A stretch of 64,000 nucleotides of DNA from positions 642,629 through 706,628 of the forward strand of contig NZ_QMDX01000001.1 of the NCBI RefSeq assembly GCF_007421925.1, in the 5' to 3' direction. How positions within the stretch are numbered: the stretch's first letter is position 1; each line of letters begins with the position of its first letter. Of the stretch, positions 1 to 9,115 are shown in pieces. Position numbers and translations under genes: made by a program. The notes below the pieces were generated by a model. The model did not search any database, had not been told where the DNA came from, and worked only from the letters and a program-made list of their open reading frames with translations. Source of the stretch: Haloglomus irregulare (lineage in GTDB: Archaea > Halobacteriota > Halobacteria > Halobacteriales > Haloarculaceae).

Positions 1-1
1 T

Positions 2-706
2 GACCCAGGGGAACTCCGTACGACTCAGAACTTCATCGGTAGTACGCCATACATCCAAGACGCTAGGTACGTGCCGCCGCCACCGAACGAAATCCCCGAC
101 CTCCTCGAAGACTTGCTCGAGTATGCGAACCAAGAGACGGATCTGCATCCACTTCTCCGAATCGGGCTGATCCACTACCAGTTTGAGACGATTCACCCGT
201 TTCTCGATGGGAACGGACGACTCGGGCGGCTATTGATCAGTCTCCTCCTGCAACGTGACGGTCTCTTGCCCGAGCCGTATCTCTACCTGAGTTCCTATTT
301 CAACGCACGACGTTCAGCGTACGTCGATCATCTCTTGGCAGTCAGTCAGCACGGTGAATGGGAAGAGTGGCTCCTGTTTTTCCTGCGTGGCGTGCAGTCG
401 CAAGCAGACGAGGCTCATCAGCGGGCAAACCTCTTGGTGGACCTCCGTGAGGACTATCAACGGCGCTACCAGAGCGAGCGGTCTGAGAACATCCTGGAAC
501 TGGTCATGCGACTCTTCGAAGACCCGTACCTCGACGTGAACACAGCAGCCGAGTGGTTAGATGTCGAATACAGTACGGCGAATCGGCTAATCGCGCAGCT
601 CGAAGATGACGGAATAGTCGAAGAACTCACTGGCAAAGAGCGGAATCGGTTCTACCGGGCGAGCGAAGTCTTCAAAATAATCAACAAGCCAATCGACCAA
701 CTCTGA
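2..706 (+). CDS. Fic family protein (5' end outside window)
   Basis: The reading frame is already open at the left edge, so the N-terminus is missing. The first residues in view (GELRTTQNFIGS, then PPPPNEIPDLL) match the segment that precedes the Fic core. The catalytic loop HPFLDGNGRLGR fits the Fic signature HxFx(D/E)GNGRxxR, with the His needed for AMP transfer from ATP to a target hydroxyl. The last ~75 residues form a winged-helix-like part (VNTAAEWLDVEYSTANRLIAQ), common in Fic proteins that also bind DNA. The start seen as GTG at 71 is internal. Fic proteins are often mobile or toxin-like, which suits the conjugation gene downstream. The target is unknown. Confidence 0.9.
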   Translation, partial: DPGELRTTQNFIGSTPYIQDARYVPPPPNEIPDLLEDLLEYANQETDLHPLLRIGLIHYQFETIHPFLDGNGRLGRLLISLLLQRDGLLPEPYLYLSSYFNARRSAYVDHLLAVSQHGEWEEWLLFFLRGVQSQADEAHQRANLLVDLREDYQRRYQSERSENILELVMRLFEDPYLDVNTAAEWLDVEYSTANRLIAQLEDDGIVEELTGKERNRFYRASEVFKIINKPIDQL

Positions 707-740
707 AGGACAGAGCAGACCGGAGGTTGAGGCGTATACA

Positions 741-759
741 TTGAGACTACCGGTCTCAA
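741..759. terminator. Hairpin between convergent genes
   Basis: Seven-base arms (ttgagac / gtctcaa) flank a five-base loop, 35 nt past the Fic stop and before the convergent OB-fold gene. A role in ending the Fic transcript is inferred from position only; no T-run follows directly. Confidence 0.35.
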
Positions 760-935
760 CTTCACCACCTCGGGATTGTTTCAGCTCTCTGTTCGGTGTT
801 CTGCTCGACCTGATGCGGACCCCGGCGCGCGATGAATCGGCGATTCGGTTGAGCGCCGAGAACGCGCGAGGGGCGGGACCGGAACGGAGTGGAGGGCCTG
901 TCGGCTGGGGAGGGTAGGTAAGAGCGCATCACGAG

Positions 936-955
936 GGCGACAGCCTACTGTCGCC
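936..955 (-). terminator. Hairpin downstream of OB-fold gene
   Basis: Eight-base arms (ggcgacag / ctgtcgcc) with a four-base loop lie about 26 nt beyond the stop of the minus-strand OB-fold gene. The rest of 707-980 holds no convincing gene. Confidence 0.35.
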
Positions 956-980
956 TCCCAGCAAAGGGGGGCGACAGCGG

Positions 981-1892
981 CTACGAGATCTGCTCCTGCC
1001 ACGTCTCGCGCTCGGGGAAGACGACCCGGCTCCGCGAGGTTAGCGCCACCGAGACGCGCCCCTGGTACCAGCTCTTCGCCGCGCCGTGGATACGAACACG
1101 TTCGCCCTCGTCCAGCCACGGCTGATCGCTGGCGTCCCAGACGGTCACCTTCACCCGACCCGTCTCGTCCTCGATGAGCCCGACTTGCTGGATCGCTGGA
1201 TGACTAGGCCCCCAGAGCACCGCCACGCGCCCCGAGAAGTCGACCTCGCCGTGCGGCACGTCGCCCAGCCGGGAGATCGGCGTCACCGTCCCCGGCTGCG
1301 TCTTCAGCCGATCGGCCACCGCCACGGTCGCACTCAGCAGGTCGCCCGTGCGCAGGACCTGCTCTGCGAGTTCACGCGAGATAGCCGCCGTCGACCCCGC
1401 TTCGGGAATTCCGACCTGGATGCGCCGCGCTTCCTGATTGACCGCCGCCAGTTCCTCGCCGCTCAGCCGCTCCCTCGGGTCGGGTGCATCCGGGTCGCGT
1501 CGTGAATCGACACTCGCCGCCCGTCGCTCGAAACTCACGCGTCGCTCGCGACTCTCCTGCTCGACCACCTGCGCCGTCCGGTGCTCCCGGTCTGACTCCG
1601 GTGACCGGTCCACCCGCGTCCGCGTTCGCTCGATCTCCCACTCGCGGGCTTCGATGCGCTCCTCCGCCGCGAGTGTCAGCCCCGCTCTCCGGGTGTCGGG
1701 ATGATTGGTGTCGACCTTCGTACGGGTTTCCATCGCCACCGTCGCGTGCAGTTCCGGCCGCTCGTCGACGATGTAGATCTCGTCCTCATCGACCGCCTCG
1801 GCTTCGAGGCCTTCCTCAGCCGCCCACGTCGCCCACTGTTCGTTGTCTGTCCGACCCGAAACGTCATTACCGAAGATGTCTCTCGTACTCAT
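981..1892 (-). CDS. OB-fold single-stranded-DNA-binding-like protein
   Basis: A 303-aa acidic protein. The C-terminal ~95 residues look like an RPA-type OB fold (GEVDFSGRVAVLWG, then IQQVGLIEDETGRVKVTVWD, then GERVRIHGAAKSWYQGR). The middle (~60-170) is highly charged and probably helical (REWEIERTRTRVDRSPESD). I chose the ATG giving MSTRDIFGND; the frame stays open to 1952, but those 20 residues look non-coding. Such proteins occur on haloarchaeal plasmids and integrated elements beside VirB4-like ATPases, so a role in handling ssDNA during transfer or replication is inferred. Confidence 0.75.
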   Translation of the reverse strand: MSTRDIFGNDVSGRTDNEQWATWAAEEGLEAEAVDEDEIYIVDERPELHATVAMETRTKVDTNHPDTRRAGLTLAAEERIEAREWEIERTRTRVDRSPESDREHRTAQVVEQESRERRVSFERRAASVDSRRDPDAPDPRERLSGEELAAVNQEARRIQVGIPEAGSTAAISRELAEQVLRTGDLLSATVAVADRLKTQPGTVTPISRLGDVPHGEVDFSGRVAVLWGPSHPAIQQVGLIEDETGRVKVTVWDASDQPWLDEGERVRIHGAAKSWYQGRVSVALTSRSRVVFPERETWQEQIS

Positions 1893-2721
1893 TGGAGCTA
1901 CAACTCCTGAAGGCGCTCCCGCCCGCGTCTTCTTCCTGATTGTATCGCACAACCAGCTACGTCTCTCGCTCGCGCCCTCGCCCGGCTTGCCGGGCGCGAG
2001 CGAAAGATCGTTTCGAGAGCGTACACCCCCGAGCCGCGTAGTGGCGCCCCCGCGACGGGGGCGAGGCCAGCTTCAAGTCAGTTCTCGGTCCGGCCCGCAG
2101 CGAGTCGTGTCCAGGCGAGGGGGTCGCCGAGCACTCGCGCCGCGTAGTGGCGCGGGCGCGCAGGTGGCCCCGAGGCTGGAACGCGAAAGCTCGCTGGGTC
2201 GCAACCGAAACTGCACTTGATGCTGGCGCGTCGGGGAGACGCGAACGGCCCCGAGCGAGCGGGCGCCGCGCGCGGCGACCGATACCCGAGCTGGTACGCT
2301 CGTTGGAAGACGATACAGACGGGCCCGCCTTCTGCCAGTAGCGAGTGCCGACATCAGAGTACGACGGACCCGGACCCGGCAAGCGTCGGGGGACTCCGTC
2401 CCCCGGACCCGCGGCGAAGTCATCCGAGACGGCGAAGCCGTCTCGTGATCACGAAAATCTCTGATTTTCGGACGACCGCGGCCACCGGAGCGAACGAAGT
2501 GAGTGAGGCGCGCAGCCGTCGCCGAATGCGAGGCGAGCGAAGCGAGGCGGTCCCGGAGGTGAGCGCCTCCGGCGCGAACCAGGGAAGTCGCAGCCCGCGT
2601 GGTTCGAGAGAGCAAAGCTCTCTCGTCATCCCGGAAATCTTTGATTTCCGGCGACAGCGAAGCGAGCAGGACCGTCTGTCCGTGGGTCGAGCGCCCGGGG
2701 GCTTTCGGAGAGCCTGGTTTC
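1893..2721. other. Gene-free stretch packed with short hairpins
   Basis: About 830 bp without a credible gene; the open frames here are low-complexity shadows. It holds many perfect inverted repeats with three-base loops: 2045-2063 (cgcccccg/cga/cgggggcg), 2388-2404, 2425-2445, 2452-2470, 2605-2625 and 2631-2651. The pattern gccgcgtagtggcg occurs twice, near 2034 and 2140. The right part is copy A of a repeat seen again at 4.2 kb. Confidence 0.7.
2491..2715. repeat. Hairpin-rich repeat, copy A
   Basis: This block is nearly identical to 4169-4344. Both share cgaacgaag...gtgaggc, then cgcagccgtcgccgaa, a long common stretch through gcggtcccggaggtgagcgc, and the end gcccgggggctttcggag. Copy A carries two extra hairpins (2605-2625 and 2631-2651) where copy B has only a short ggcc-gga-ggcc hairpin. 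A 13-base match (cggacccggcaag) further left at about 2371 also recurs before copy B, so the true repeat may start there, with about 100 bp of extra hairpins in copy A. Confidence 0.8.
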
Positions 2722-3222
2722 TCAGGTGGTAGCGGAATCGATTCCGACGGGTCGTCCCTGCTCCCACTCGACAGCGAGGACTGCGTCTGGAAGCGCGTCG
2801 AGTCTGTGCTCGAGGACGTCCAGCGGATGCGAATCGATGAACCGGGTTCGCTCGTGAACGACGGCCGTCGCGCCATCGTTGACCTGCAGATGGACCGGTC
2901 CGAGGTCCTCGTGCGTATCGTCCTGATGCCAGCCGACCAACAGACTCCGCTCCGGCTCGACCCAGTTGAACCAGTAGTACTCGTACGGCTGGCCAGTCTG
3001 CAATTGAAACCCGATTTCAATCCGTGCGGTCGGTACGGGATACGCCTCATCATCCAGGAACTGCCGCGGATCCAGTTCCCCGATGACGCGATATGGCCCA
3101 GCTTCGCGCGGTTCGGCACGCCGTCGTCGGACGTTGTCGAACACTCCGCCGAGCCGATTGCGGATGCGGTCGTGGAGCCGTTTGCTCTGCAAGTTCGCCC
3201 GGTTCGCGAGAAAGACGATCAT
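2722..3222 (-). CDS. TumE-like putative toxin, module 1
   Basis: A 166-aa protein whose ATG overlaps the stop of the upstream HTH gene (TGATG), so the two are translationally coupled. The N-terminal ~60 residues are basic (RLHDRIRNRLGGVFDNVRRR). A beta-rich centre follows with PYEYYWFNWVEP and the core GWHQDDTHEDLGPVHLQ, then a tail (HPLDVLEHRLDALPDAV). The core resembles those of the proteins at 31967 and 52217 (W, spaced His, H-x-Q/H). I place it in the TumE-like (DUF6516-type) toxin group of haloarchaea by resemblance; activity is not shown. Alternative: an unrelated conserved partner of the HTH protein. Confidence 0.6.
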   Translation of the reverse strand: MIVFLANRANLQSKRLHDRIRNRLGGVFDNVRRRRAEPREAGPYRVIGELDPRQFLDDEAYPVPTARIEIGFQLQTGQPYEYYWFNWVEPERSLLVGWHQDDTHEDLGPVHLQVNDGATAVVHERTRFIDSHPLDVLEHRLDALPDAVLAVEWEQGRPVGIDSATT

Positions 3223-3761
3223 CAAGCGAGTGTCGAGGACGAATCCGTTCGCGGGGAGGAGAGCTCGACGACATCGCCATACAGGTGAAGGGCGTGCTTC
3301 ACGAGCCCGAGTTCCGTATTGATCGCCTCCCACGTGGCGATCACGTTGCGGCGTTCCCGAACGTCTGCCGCCGAGAGATGTTCTTCAGCGAGTTGCTCGC
3401 GGAACTCCTCGAGTGAGCTGACATCGTACTCCGCAGTCAGCGCCTCCTGTTCCTCTTTCAGCTCGGCGAGCTGGCGCTCCAGTTCGTCGCGCGAATGTGC
3501 GTCGATCAGGTCAGTTACCTCGTCGAAGAGCATCCGCACGGGGTTCAGATCGTAGGCCTTTGCCCCGTCGACGGTCGTCTCGGTAACCCAGTCGTCGCTC
3601 TGCAGTCGCTGAAGCTCGTCGTCCGCCGTTGCACGAGAGACATCTGCTCGGTCTGCGATCTCCTGCACCGGCACCGGCTCGTCCAGCAGCTCTACGACAT
3701 GCCGGACGCGCTCGCGCCCACTCATGCTCTCCGTCCACGATTCCTGACTCGATTCACTCAT
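3222..3761 (-). CDS. wHTH-coiled-coil regulator (DUF7342-like), module 1
   Basis: A 179-aa protein. Residues ~15-75 form a winged helix (VQEIADRADVSRATADDELQ). Then comes a predicted coiled coil (ELERQLAELKEEQEALTAEY) and a C-terminal helical part with W-E-A-I. I chose the ATG giving MSESSQESW; the longer frame begins with non-haloarchaeal-looking residues. An A/T-rich box (aaattattta on the minus strand, near 3790) lies about 28 nt upstream. The gene precedes and is coupled to the TumE-like gene, as expected of an antitoxin or autorepressor. The same architecture recurs at 31446 and 51708. Confidence 0.75.
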   Translation of the reverse strand: MSESSQESWTESMSGRERVRHVVELLDEPVPVQEIADRADVSRATADDELQRLQSDDWVTETTVDGAKAYDLNPVRMLFDEVTDLIDAHSRDELERQLAELKEEQEALTAEYDVSSLEEFREQLAEEHLSAADVRERRNVIATWEAINTELGLVKHALHLYGDVVELSSPRTDSSSTLA

Positions 3762-4423
3762 CAGCCCGATGTTTGTGCCGGATGGCGTAAATAATTTGGC
3801 TGAACTCAAATATCCAAGTCCCAACGAGCAACAGCGAGGAGTTGTTTCCAGAGGCCAGGCCTGCAGGCCCCAATCTATCTTCCACGGGAGTCGGTGGGGG
3901 CGTCGTTCGCTCCGGAGGACGGTCTACGCCTCCAAACCGCCAGAGAAGCCCTGTCGAGTCCACCATGCAATCGGAGCTCCGTGTAGAGGGTAGAATCCGT
4001 TTAGCGCAACGAATGCGTCAGCGCCCATCGTGGGGACACCGAGGGGAAGCCTGCTCAGCCATCAGGAAAATGCTACTCCCGCCGCAGCGCTGGCCCCGGA
4101 ACACAACGGGATGGGACTGAAAGGGGCCGGGCGGTCGATCCCTCCCGGACCCGGCAAGCACCGCAGGCCGAACGAAGCGAGTGAGGCACGCAGCCGTCGC
4201 CGAAGGCGAGGCGAGCGGAGCGAGGCGGTCCCGGAGGTGAGCGCCTCCGGCGCGAACCAGGGCAGTCGCAGCCCGCGCAGGCCGGAGGCCGAGCAGGAAC
4301 GTCTTCCCGTGGGTCGAGCGCCCGGGGGCTTTCGGAGGGCCTCGCATCCTCCTGTTCAGCCCAGCTACCCCCTCCATCGACAACAGTTATGCTGGCTGCG
4401 CACCCTGAGAGGAGCGATTACCC
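3762..4423. other. Gene-free stretch with repeat copy B
   Basis: About 660 bp between the divergent HTH operon and the conjugation ATPase. I see the HTH promoter box near 3790, repeat copy B, and no credible ORF. Confidence 0.6.
4169..4344. repeat. Hairpin-rich repeat, copy B
   Basis: The compact version of copy A, in the same orientation. It contains three-base-loop hairpins cgcc-gaa-ggcg and ggcc-gga-ggcc. With copy A it flanks the HTH-TumE pair as a direct repeat about 1.5 kb apart, an arrangement that could promote loss or capture of the pair by recombination. Confidence 0.8.
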
Positions 4424-7400
4424 GTGGCCGCCGCCGACGATTCACGCTCCACTCCCGCTGCGCTGCCCTACTTCACGGTTCGACCTGCGGACTCCCCGCT
4501 CGACCCCGCAACCGTCGAGACGCACCTCCGGCGTCTCCACGGACTGACTGGCTCCGCGAAGGCAGGCCTCCTCACGAGGTCGCCACGGCCGACCATTGAG
4601 TGGCTACTGACCAGTTCCGGCGATGAACACGGTCTCACCTACGCCGTCGGCGTCGACGACGAGGACGCCCACTCCTCACTCGAACACGCCATCCGCGGGC
4701 TGTTCCCCGACAGCTACGCCATCGCCGAAGCAGACCGGGAGACGCTCCTCGACCCGCTCACTCTATCCGAAGACGCCGACACAGTCGCACTCGCCTTCGA
4801 AGGCGACCCGACCCACCGTAAGGACTGGCAGACCTGTCTCACACCCTTCGCTGAGTTCCACGAATCAGAGCGCGACAGAAATCACGTCCGCGCACCGCTC
4901 GCGGCCGTCGCGGAAACGCTCGCCGACAGCCCGGTCCCGGTCTGCTATCAGGTGCTCGTCCGCCCGAAGCCCGACTGGTCCGTCGAGGCCGACGAGCGCC
5001 GCCTCGACCTCGAACAGGGCTCGGACACGTTCGGTGGCAAACTGATGAACGCGCTCGTCGGTCCGCCTCCAGAGGACGAACTCGTCATGCTCGGCGCCGA
5101 CGAGGAGCGGGTCGTCCATCTCCGAGAGCGAGACTCGCACCACTCGTTCGAGGTCAACGTCCGGGCAGTGGCCGGCCACAGTGCCGACCCGACAGACGCA
5201 GAGCGTGTTCTGGGCGACCTCGCGACCGCATTCGAGGCCGTGAGCGGCCCGTTCTACCGGATCGAAGGCACCGTCGCGACCGGCACAGACGCTCGACGAC
5301 TCGCCGATGACCTCCACGAGCGGACGCTCCACGCGCCCGCCTACGGCCGCTCGCTCACCAGCTCCGGCCGCCGAACGAGTCCGGGCCTCGTCGTCGATGC
5401 TCGCGAACTCGGCTCGTTCTGTGCGCTCCCGGGTGACGCCCTCACGAGTGCGGGCGTCCGGGGCATGGGCGTGACCCCGAGCGAGCGAACCGGCCTCGCG
5501 CTCCCGCCCGCCGACCAGCTCGCGCACTACTCGGGAGCGGGGATGACCCTCGGCCTCCCGCTCACGGACGACGACCGAGCCACGGACGAGCCGCTCGTCC
5601 TCCCACCCGCATTGCAGCCCCTCCACGTCGGCTGGTTCGGCCGGACGGGCGCCGGTAAATCCACAGCCCTCGTCAACGCGATGCTCGCGAACCACCGCGC
5701 CACCGAGGGCGCAAGCATCCTCATCGGCCCGAAGGGCGACGGGATGGGGAAGGACTACCTCCGGGCGCACTCCGCCGAGTACGGCTCGCTCGATGATGTC
5801 CTCTATTTCGACTGTGCGGCGGTCCTCCCCGCGATCTCGTTCTTCGACATCCGCGGCGAACTCGACGCGGGCATTCCTCGCGAGACGGCCGTCGCGGATG
5901 CGGTCGACCACTACATCGAGATTCTCCGGGCGATCATGGGTCGCGACCGCTTCGACCAGGCCGTCCGCTCGCCCGACATCATCCGGTATCTGGTGAAGGC
6001 GCTGTTCGACCCGGTCCACGGCTCGGACGCGTTCACCCACCGACAACTCCACGAGGCGACCCGCAGGATGCACGAGCGCCAGTCCGCTCCCGCTGTCTCC
6101 GACGACGATCTTGAACGGATGCTCGGGGGCGTGGTCGCGAATCGCGCACAGACGTTCGACGAGATCATGCAGGGCGTGGCGAACCGAATCGAGAAGGTAC
6201 CCGTCGACCGCCGCCTCGCGCGGCTGTTCAACCATGTCCACGGAGCAGAGAACGAGAACGGTGACGGTGACGATGCTGGCCCACGCTTCGACCTGCTCGA
6301 CTTCCTCGACGAGAACGTCGTCATCGTCTTCGACACGGGGGGGCTCCGAACCGAGGCGCAGCGCGTCCTCGCGCTGCTCATCCTCTCGGAGTTGTGGACG
6401 GCGCTCAAGCGCCGACGCAAGCGCGCGGTCACCGAGGACCTCCCGCTCGTCAACTGCTACATCGAGGAGGCCGCGAGCATCGCCGTCTCCGACCTCCTGC
6501 AGGAACTCCTCTCACAGTCACGCAGCTTCGACTGCTCGGTCACGCTCGCCATGCAGTTCCCCGCGCAACTCCGCGGCTACGACCAGGACGTCTACGACGA
6601 GATCCTCAACAACGTCTCGACCGTCCTGACGGGGAACGTCCCCTCGGACACCCGCTTCGCCCAGCGTCTCGCGACCGACGATATGAATCCACAACAGGTC
6701 GGTAACCGACTCCGGGCGCTCCGACGCGGGCAGTGGCTGGTCAGCCTCCCGAGTGCGTTCGACCGTCCCGAGCCACGGCCGTTCCTCGTCCAGTCGGCAC
6801 CGCTCCCGCCCGGCCATCCGGACGGCGAGCACGCACTCGCGTTCGACAAACAGTCTACGCTCGCTACTGCACGGATCGAGATGCAGGCGAGAACGCGGGC
6901 CGAGTTCGGCCTCGGCCTCTCGTCGCCGAGTGTCGTCGGCGAGGGGCCGAGTCACGGCGACGCCCCGGCCGAGTCGGCGGCGTCCGATGATGCACCACCC
7001 GCCGTCCGGGTCGACAGCGCCCTCCCACACACGAAGCGACTCCCCCCGACCGTCGAGTACGACGACTCGATTCACGCGCTCCGGTGTACGCGATGCGATA
7101 CGCGCTACGACCCCTCCAGCGACGGGATGCAGCGCGCCATCGAGTGCTGTTCGTCGATCGACGCGGTCGACGGCGACGATATCCCCATCTGTGAACTCAA
7201 CCTCAAGCTCACCGAGGCAGAACGGCTCGGCTCGGAGTGGTCCGACACACAGCTCATGTTCCTCCAGGCGGTCTACAACGCCCAGCAACTGCGCTTCGAC
7301 GCGCTAGAGTACGACTTGCTCTGGGATTCGATGCTCCGCCTGCAGGAGTACGTCGGCATCGAGAGCGACGCCGTCCAGGACCTCATCGACGCAGACCTGT

Positions 7401-7981
7401 TGCGCCACGATACGGATCGGCCGCACCGACTGTACACAGTCTCGCCAGAGGGACGAAACGTGATCGGCGAGAGCTACCGACAGGGCGTGGATTACGGCCA
7501 CGGCCAGGGCGACCTCGAGGAGTCGAGCGAGCACGTTCTCGGTGTCGAGGTCGGCCGTCGGTATCTCGAGGGCGAATATCAGGATGACCCGGAATCCGAG
7601 GTCGCCGAGGTGATTCCGTACTACGACCTCGGGGACAATCAGCGTCTTGACCTCGCCGGTGTCGATGACGAGGGCGATGTGGTGGTCGCGATCGAGGTCG
7701 AGCGGGTGAACCACGATGTCAAGCGGGCCGTCCCGGAGGACTTCGATAAGATGGCCGCGTGCGACCCTGATGAGGCCATCTGGATCGTCATGTCGCACAC
7801 CGAGGGCCACGATGTGCTGGCCGCGCTCAATGACCCGCTCGAAGGCGATGCTCGGGTCGAGAAGACGTACGCGAAGACCTCGCCGGTCAGTTCGTTCAGA
7901 ATCAGCGTGCCCGGACTGACGGCGATGTACACCGTCGAGCAGGTCCGAGAAGCGCTCGGTGGGGACGGACCCACAGTATGA
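4424..7981 (+). CDS. VirB4/HerA-type conjugative ATPase with nuclease-like C-terminus
   Basis: An 1185-aa protein from a GTG start. Residues ~400-720 form a P-loop ATPase of the HerA/VirB4/TraG group: Walker A FGRTGAGKSTAL near 405, the strand VVIVFDTGGL near 630, the acidic NCYIEEAASIAV near 677, and a sensor-like SVTLAMQFPAQL. A CxxC zinc ribbon (RCTRCDTRYDP, then IECC) lies near 885 and a winged helix near 930-1020. The last ~130 residues hold a PD-(D/E)xK-like strand (VVVAIEVERVNHDVKRA). Haloarchaeal elements use such proteins as DNA-transfer motors. The nuclease reading is inferred; the catalytic Lys is not certain. Confidence 0.85.
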   Translation: MAAADDSRSTPAALPYFTVRPADSPLDPATVETHLRRLHGLTGSAKAGLLTRSPRPTIEWLLTSSGDEHGLTYAVGVDDEDAHSSLEHAIRGLFPDSYAIAEADRETLLDPLTLSEDADTVALAFEGDPTHRKDWQTCLTPFAEFHESERDRNHVRAPLAAVAETLADSPVPVCYQVLVRPKPDWSVEADERRLDLEQGSDTFGGKLMNALVGPPPEDELVMLGADEERVVHLRERDSHHSFEVNVRAVAGHSADPTDAERVLGDLATAFEAVSGPFYRIEGTVATGTDARRLADDLHERTLHAPAYGRSLTSSGRRTSPGLVVDARELGSFCALPGDALTSAGVRGMGVTPSERTGLALPPADQLAHYSGAGMTLGLPLTDDDRATDEPLVLPPALQPLHVGWFGRTGAGKSTALVNAMLANHRATEGASILIGPKGDGMGKDYLRAHSAEYGSLDDVLYFDCAAVLPAISFFDIRGELDAGIPRETAVADAVDHYIEILRAIMGRDRFDQAVRSPDIIRYLVKALFDPVHGSDAFTHRQLHEATRRMHERQSAPAVSDDDLERMLGGVVANRAQTFDEIMQGVANRIEKVPVDRRLARLFNHVHGAENENGDGDDAGPRFDLLDFLDENVVIVFDTGGLRTEAQRVLALLILSELWTALKRRRKRAVTEDLPLVNCYIEEAASIAVSDLLQELLSQSRSFDCSVTLAMQFPAQLRGYDQDVYDEILNNVSTVLTGNVPSDTRFAQRLATDDMNPQQVGNRLRALRRGQWLVSLPSAFDRPEPRPFLVQSAPLPPGHPDGEHALAFDKQSTLATARIEMQARTRAEFGLGLSSPSVVGEGPSHGDAPAESAASDDAPPAVRVDSALPHTKRLPPTVEYDDSIHALRCTRCDTRYDPSSDGMQRAIECCSSIDAVDGDDIPICELNLKLTEAERLGSEWSDTQLMFLQAVYNAQQLRFDALEYDLLWDSMLRLQEYVGIESDAVQDLIDADLLRHDTDRPHRLYTVSPEGRNVIGESYRQGVDYGHGQGDLEESSEHVLGVEVGRRYLEGEYQDDPESEVAEVIPYYDLGDNQRLDLAGVDDEGDVVVAIEVERVNHDVKRAVPEDFDKMAACDPDEAIWIVMSHTEGHDVLAALNDPLEGDARVEKTYAKTSPVSSFRISVPGLTAMYTVEQVREALGGDGPTV

Positions 7982-8835
7982 GGTCTTCCAGTCTCTCTGC
8001 TCAGCCTAAGATTACATCAAGCATAGTTACCAGTCCTCGTTACATCCCAAGGCTGCTAGTCGTCGCTCAGACGACGGAAGGTTAGCCGCGATTTCCGCTA
8101 CGCTGTGGTGTGAGTGGGAAAGATTGACTAGTGATTTGGTGGGGCCACTTCGCTCGGAGAGCAGTCGGAGAACTACTGCTTGCAGACCGCCTCTCTCGGA
8201 GCCGCTGCGGGGGTCGTTGCGCTGAGTGAGGACTCTTCGCTACTCTCAGATGAGTATCACATCTCGCGTGATAATAGTGTAAGCTTGGTGCTGTCTTGCG
8301 GTTCTATCCATGCTTATAACGATACAGAACACCGGCAGGTGTGCTCCTCGACGATCCGGAGGGCCGCTCAAGCCCCTGATTCTTCAGGCCTCAACGCGCG
8401 CTGCGAGACTCCGCCACTATTCCTCTCTTCTCCATCTTTGCCACCTGTTTCGACTACACAACCCCACTCTAGCGGAAAACGGGACGAACGTTAGCACATT
8501 CCAGCAGCAGCTAGACTGTCTATCAATCGACCTGAAACTCCTATCCAGACTTGCAGTGCATACGATCGGCACCAACACTTGCGGGCCGACAGAAGTTGTC
8601 AGCCGTGTACCCGAAATCGGTACTCCTCGGTGAAGAGTGCCGATATCTCGAGGAATGGTACATCTGCGGTGAGGCTGCGATAGCAACCAAAAAAAGCACT
8701 TGTTCTCGCGATACTCATGTGAGTTCATGCCATGGCGAGCGCTGGTAGAATTCCCACGCACTCGATGACGCGGTCCGCGCGACCGCCCAACCTGGGCCGT
8801 AGCGGGCTGCCCCCTCGAGTGCGTAAAAAGAAACA
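7982..8835. other. Gene-free stretch after the conjugation ATPase
   Basis: About 850 bp. Open frames on both strands here have erratic composition (Ser/Thr/Arg-rich, not acidic) and none looks like haloarchaeal coding sequence. I see no repeats or RNA gene. It may be eroded element sequence. Confidence 0.5.
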
Positions 8836-9081
8836 ATGGACGATGCTGAACTCATCCGCCGAGAACTGCGTGCAGCGCGCGAGGAACCCATTCGCAAACG
8901 CTCACAGAACTCGGATAGCCCGCCCCGGATGGAAAGCTGTCTTCCGCTTATGCCCGGGCGTGACGACGAGTTCCTTCGCCTGGCACTGATGAGCATAGCG
9001 GAACTCGAACGCCAGGTCGAACGCCTCGAACGGGATCTCTCAGATCTAGAAGAAGGAATCGATCAGCCGGACGAGGAGTAG
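8836..9081 (+). CDS. Small acidic coiled-coil protein
   Basis: An 81-aa protein with typical haloarchaeal composition. The C-terminal 35 residues form a clear leucine-heptad coiled coil (IAELERQVERLERDLSDLEE) with an acidic tail. The family is not recognised; oligomerisation is likely. It lies 35 nt before the frameshifted gene at 9116, in the same direction. Confidence 0.6.
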   Translation: MDDAELIRRELRAAREEPIRKRSQNSDSPPRMESCLPLMPGRDDEFLRLALMSIAELERQVERLERDLSDLEEGIDQPDEE

Positions 9082-9115
9082 AGAGCGGCGAAGTAACACA
9101 GATACTGGCTATGAT

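Noticed and set aside
2599-3288. 229-codon plus-strand frame over the TumE-like and HTH genes
   Set aside because: The minus-strand genes have coupled start/stop and family motifs; the plus frame includes repeat sequence and lacks any.
4865-6241. 458-codon frame antisense to the conjugation ATPase
   Set aside because: Overlaps Walker A and conserved strands of the real gene and has no recognisable domain.
8180-8836. Open frames on both strands after the conjugation ATPase
   Set aside because: Ser/Arg/Cys-rich, no acidic bias, no motifs and no sensible promoter.
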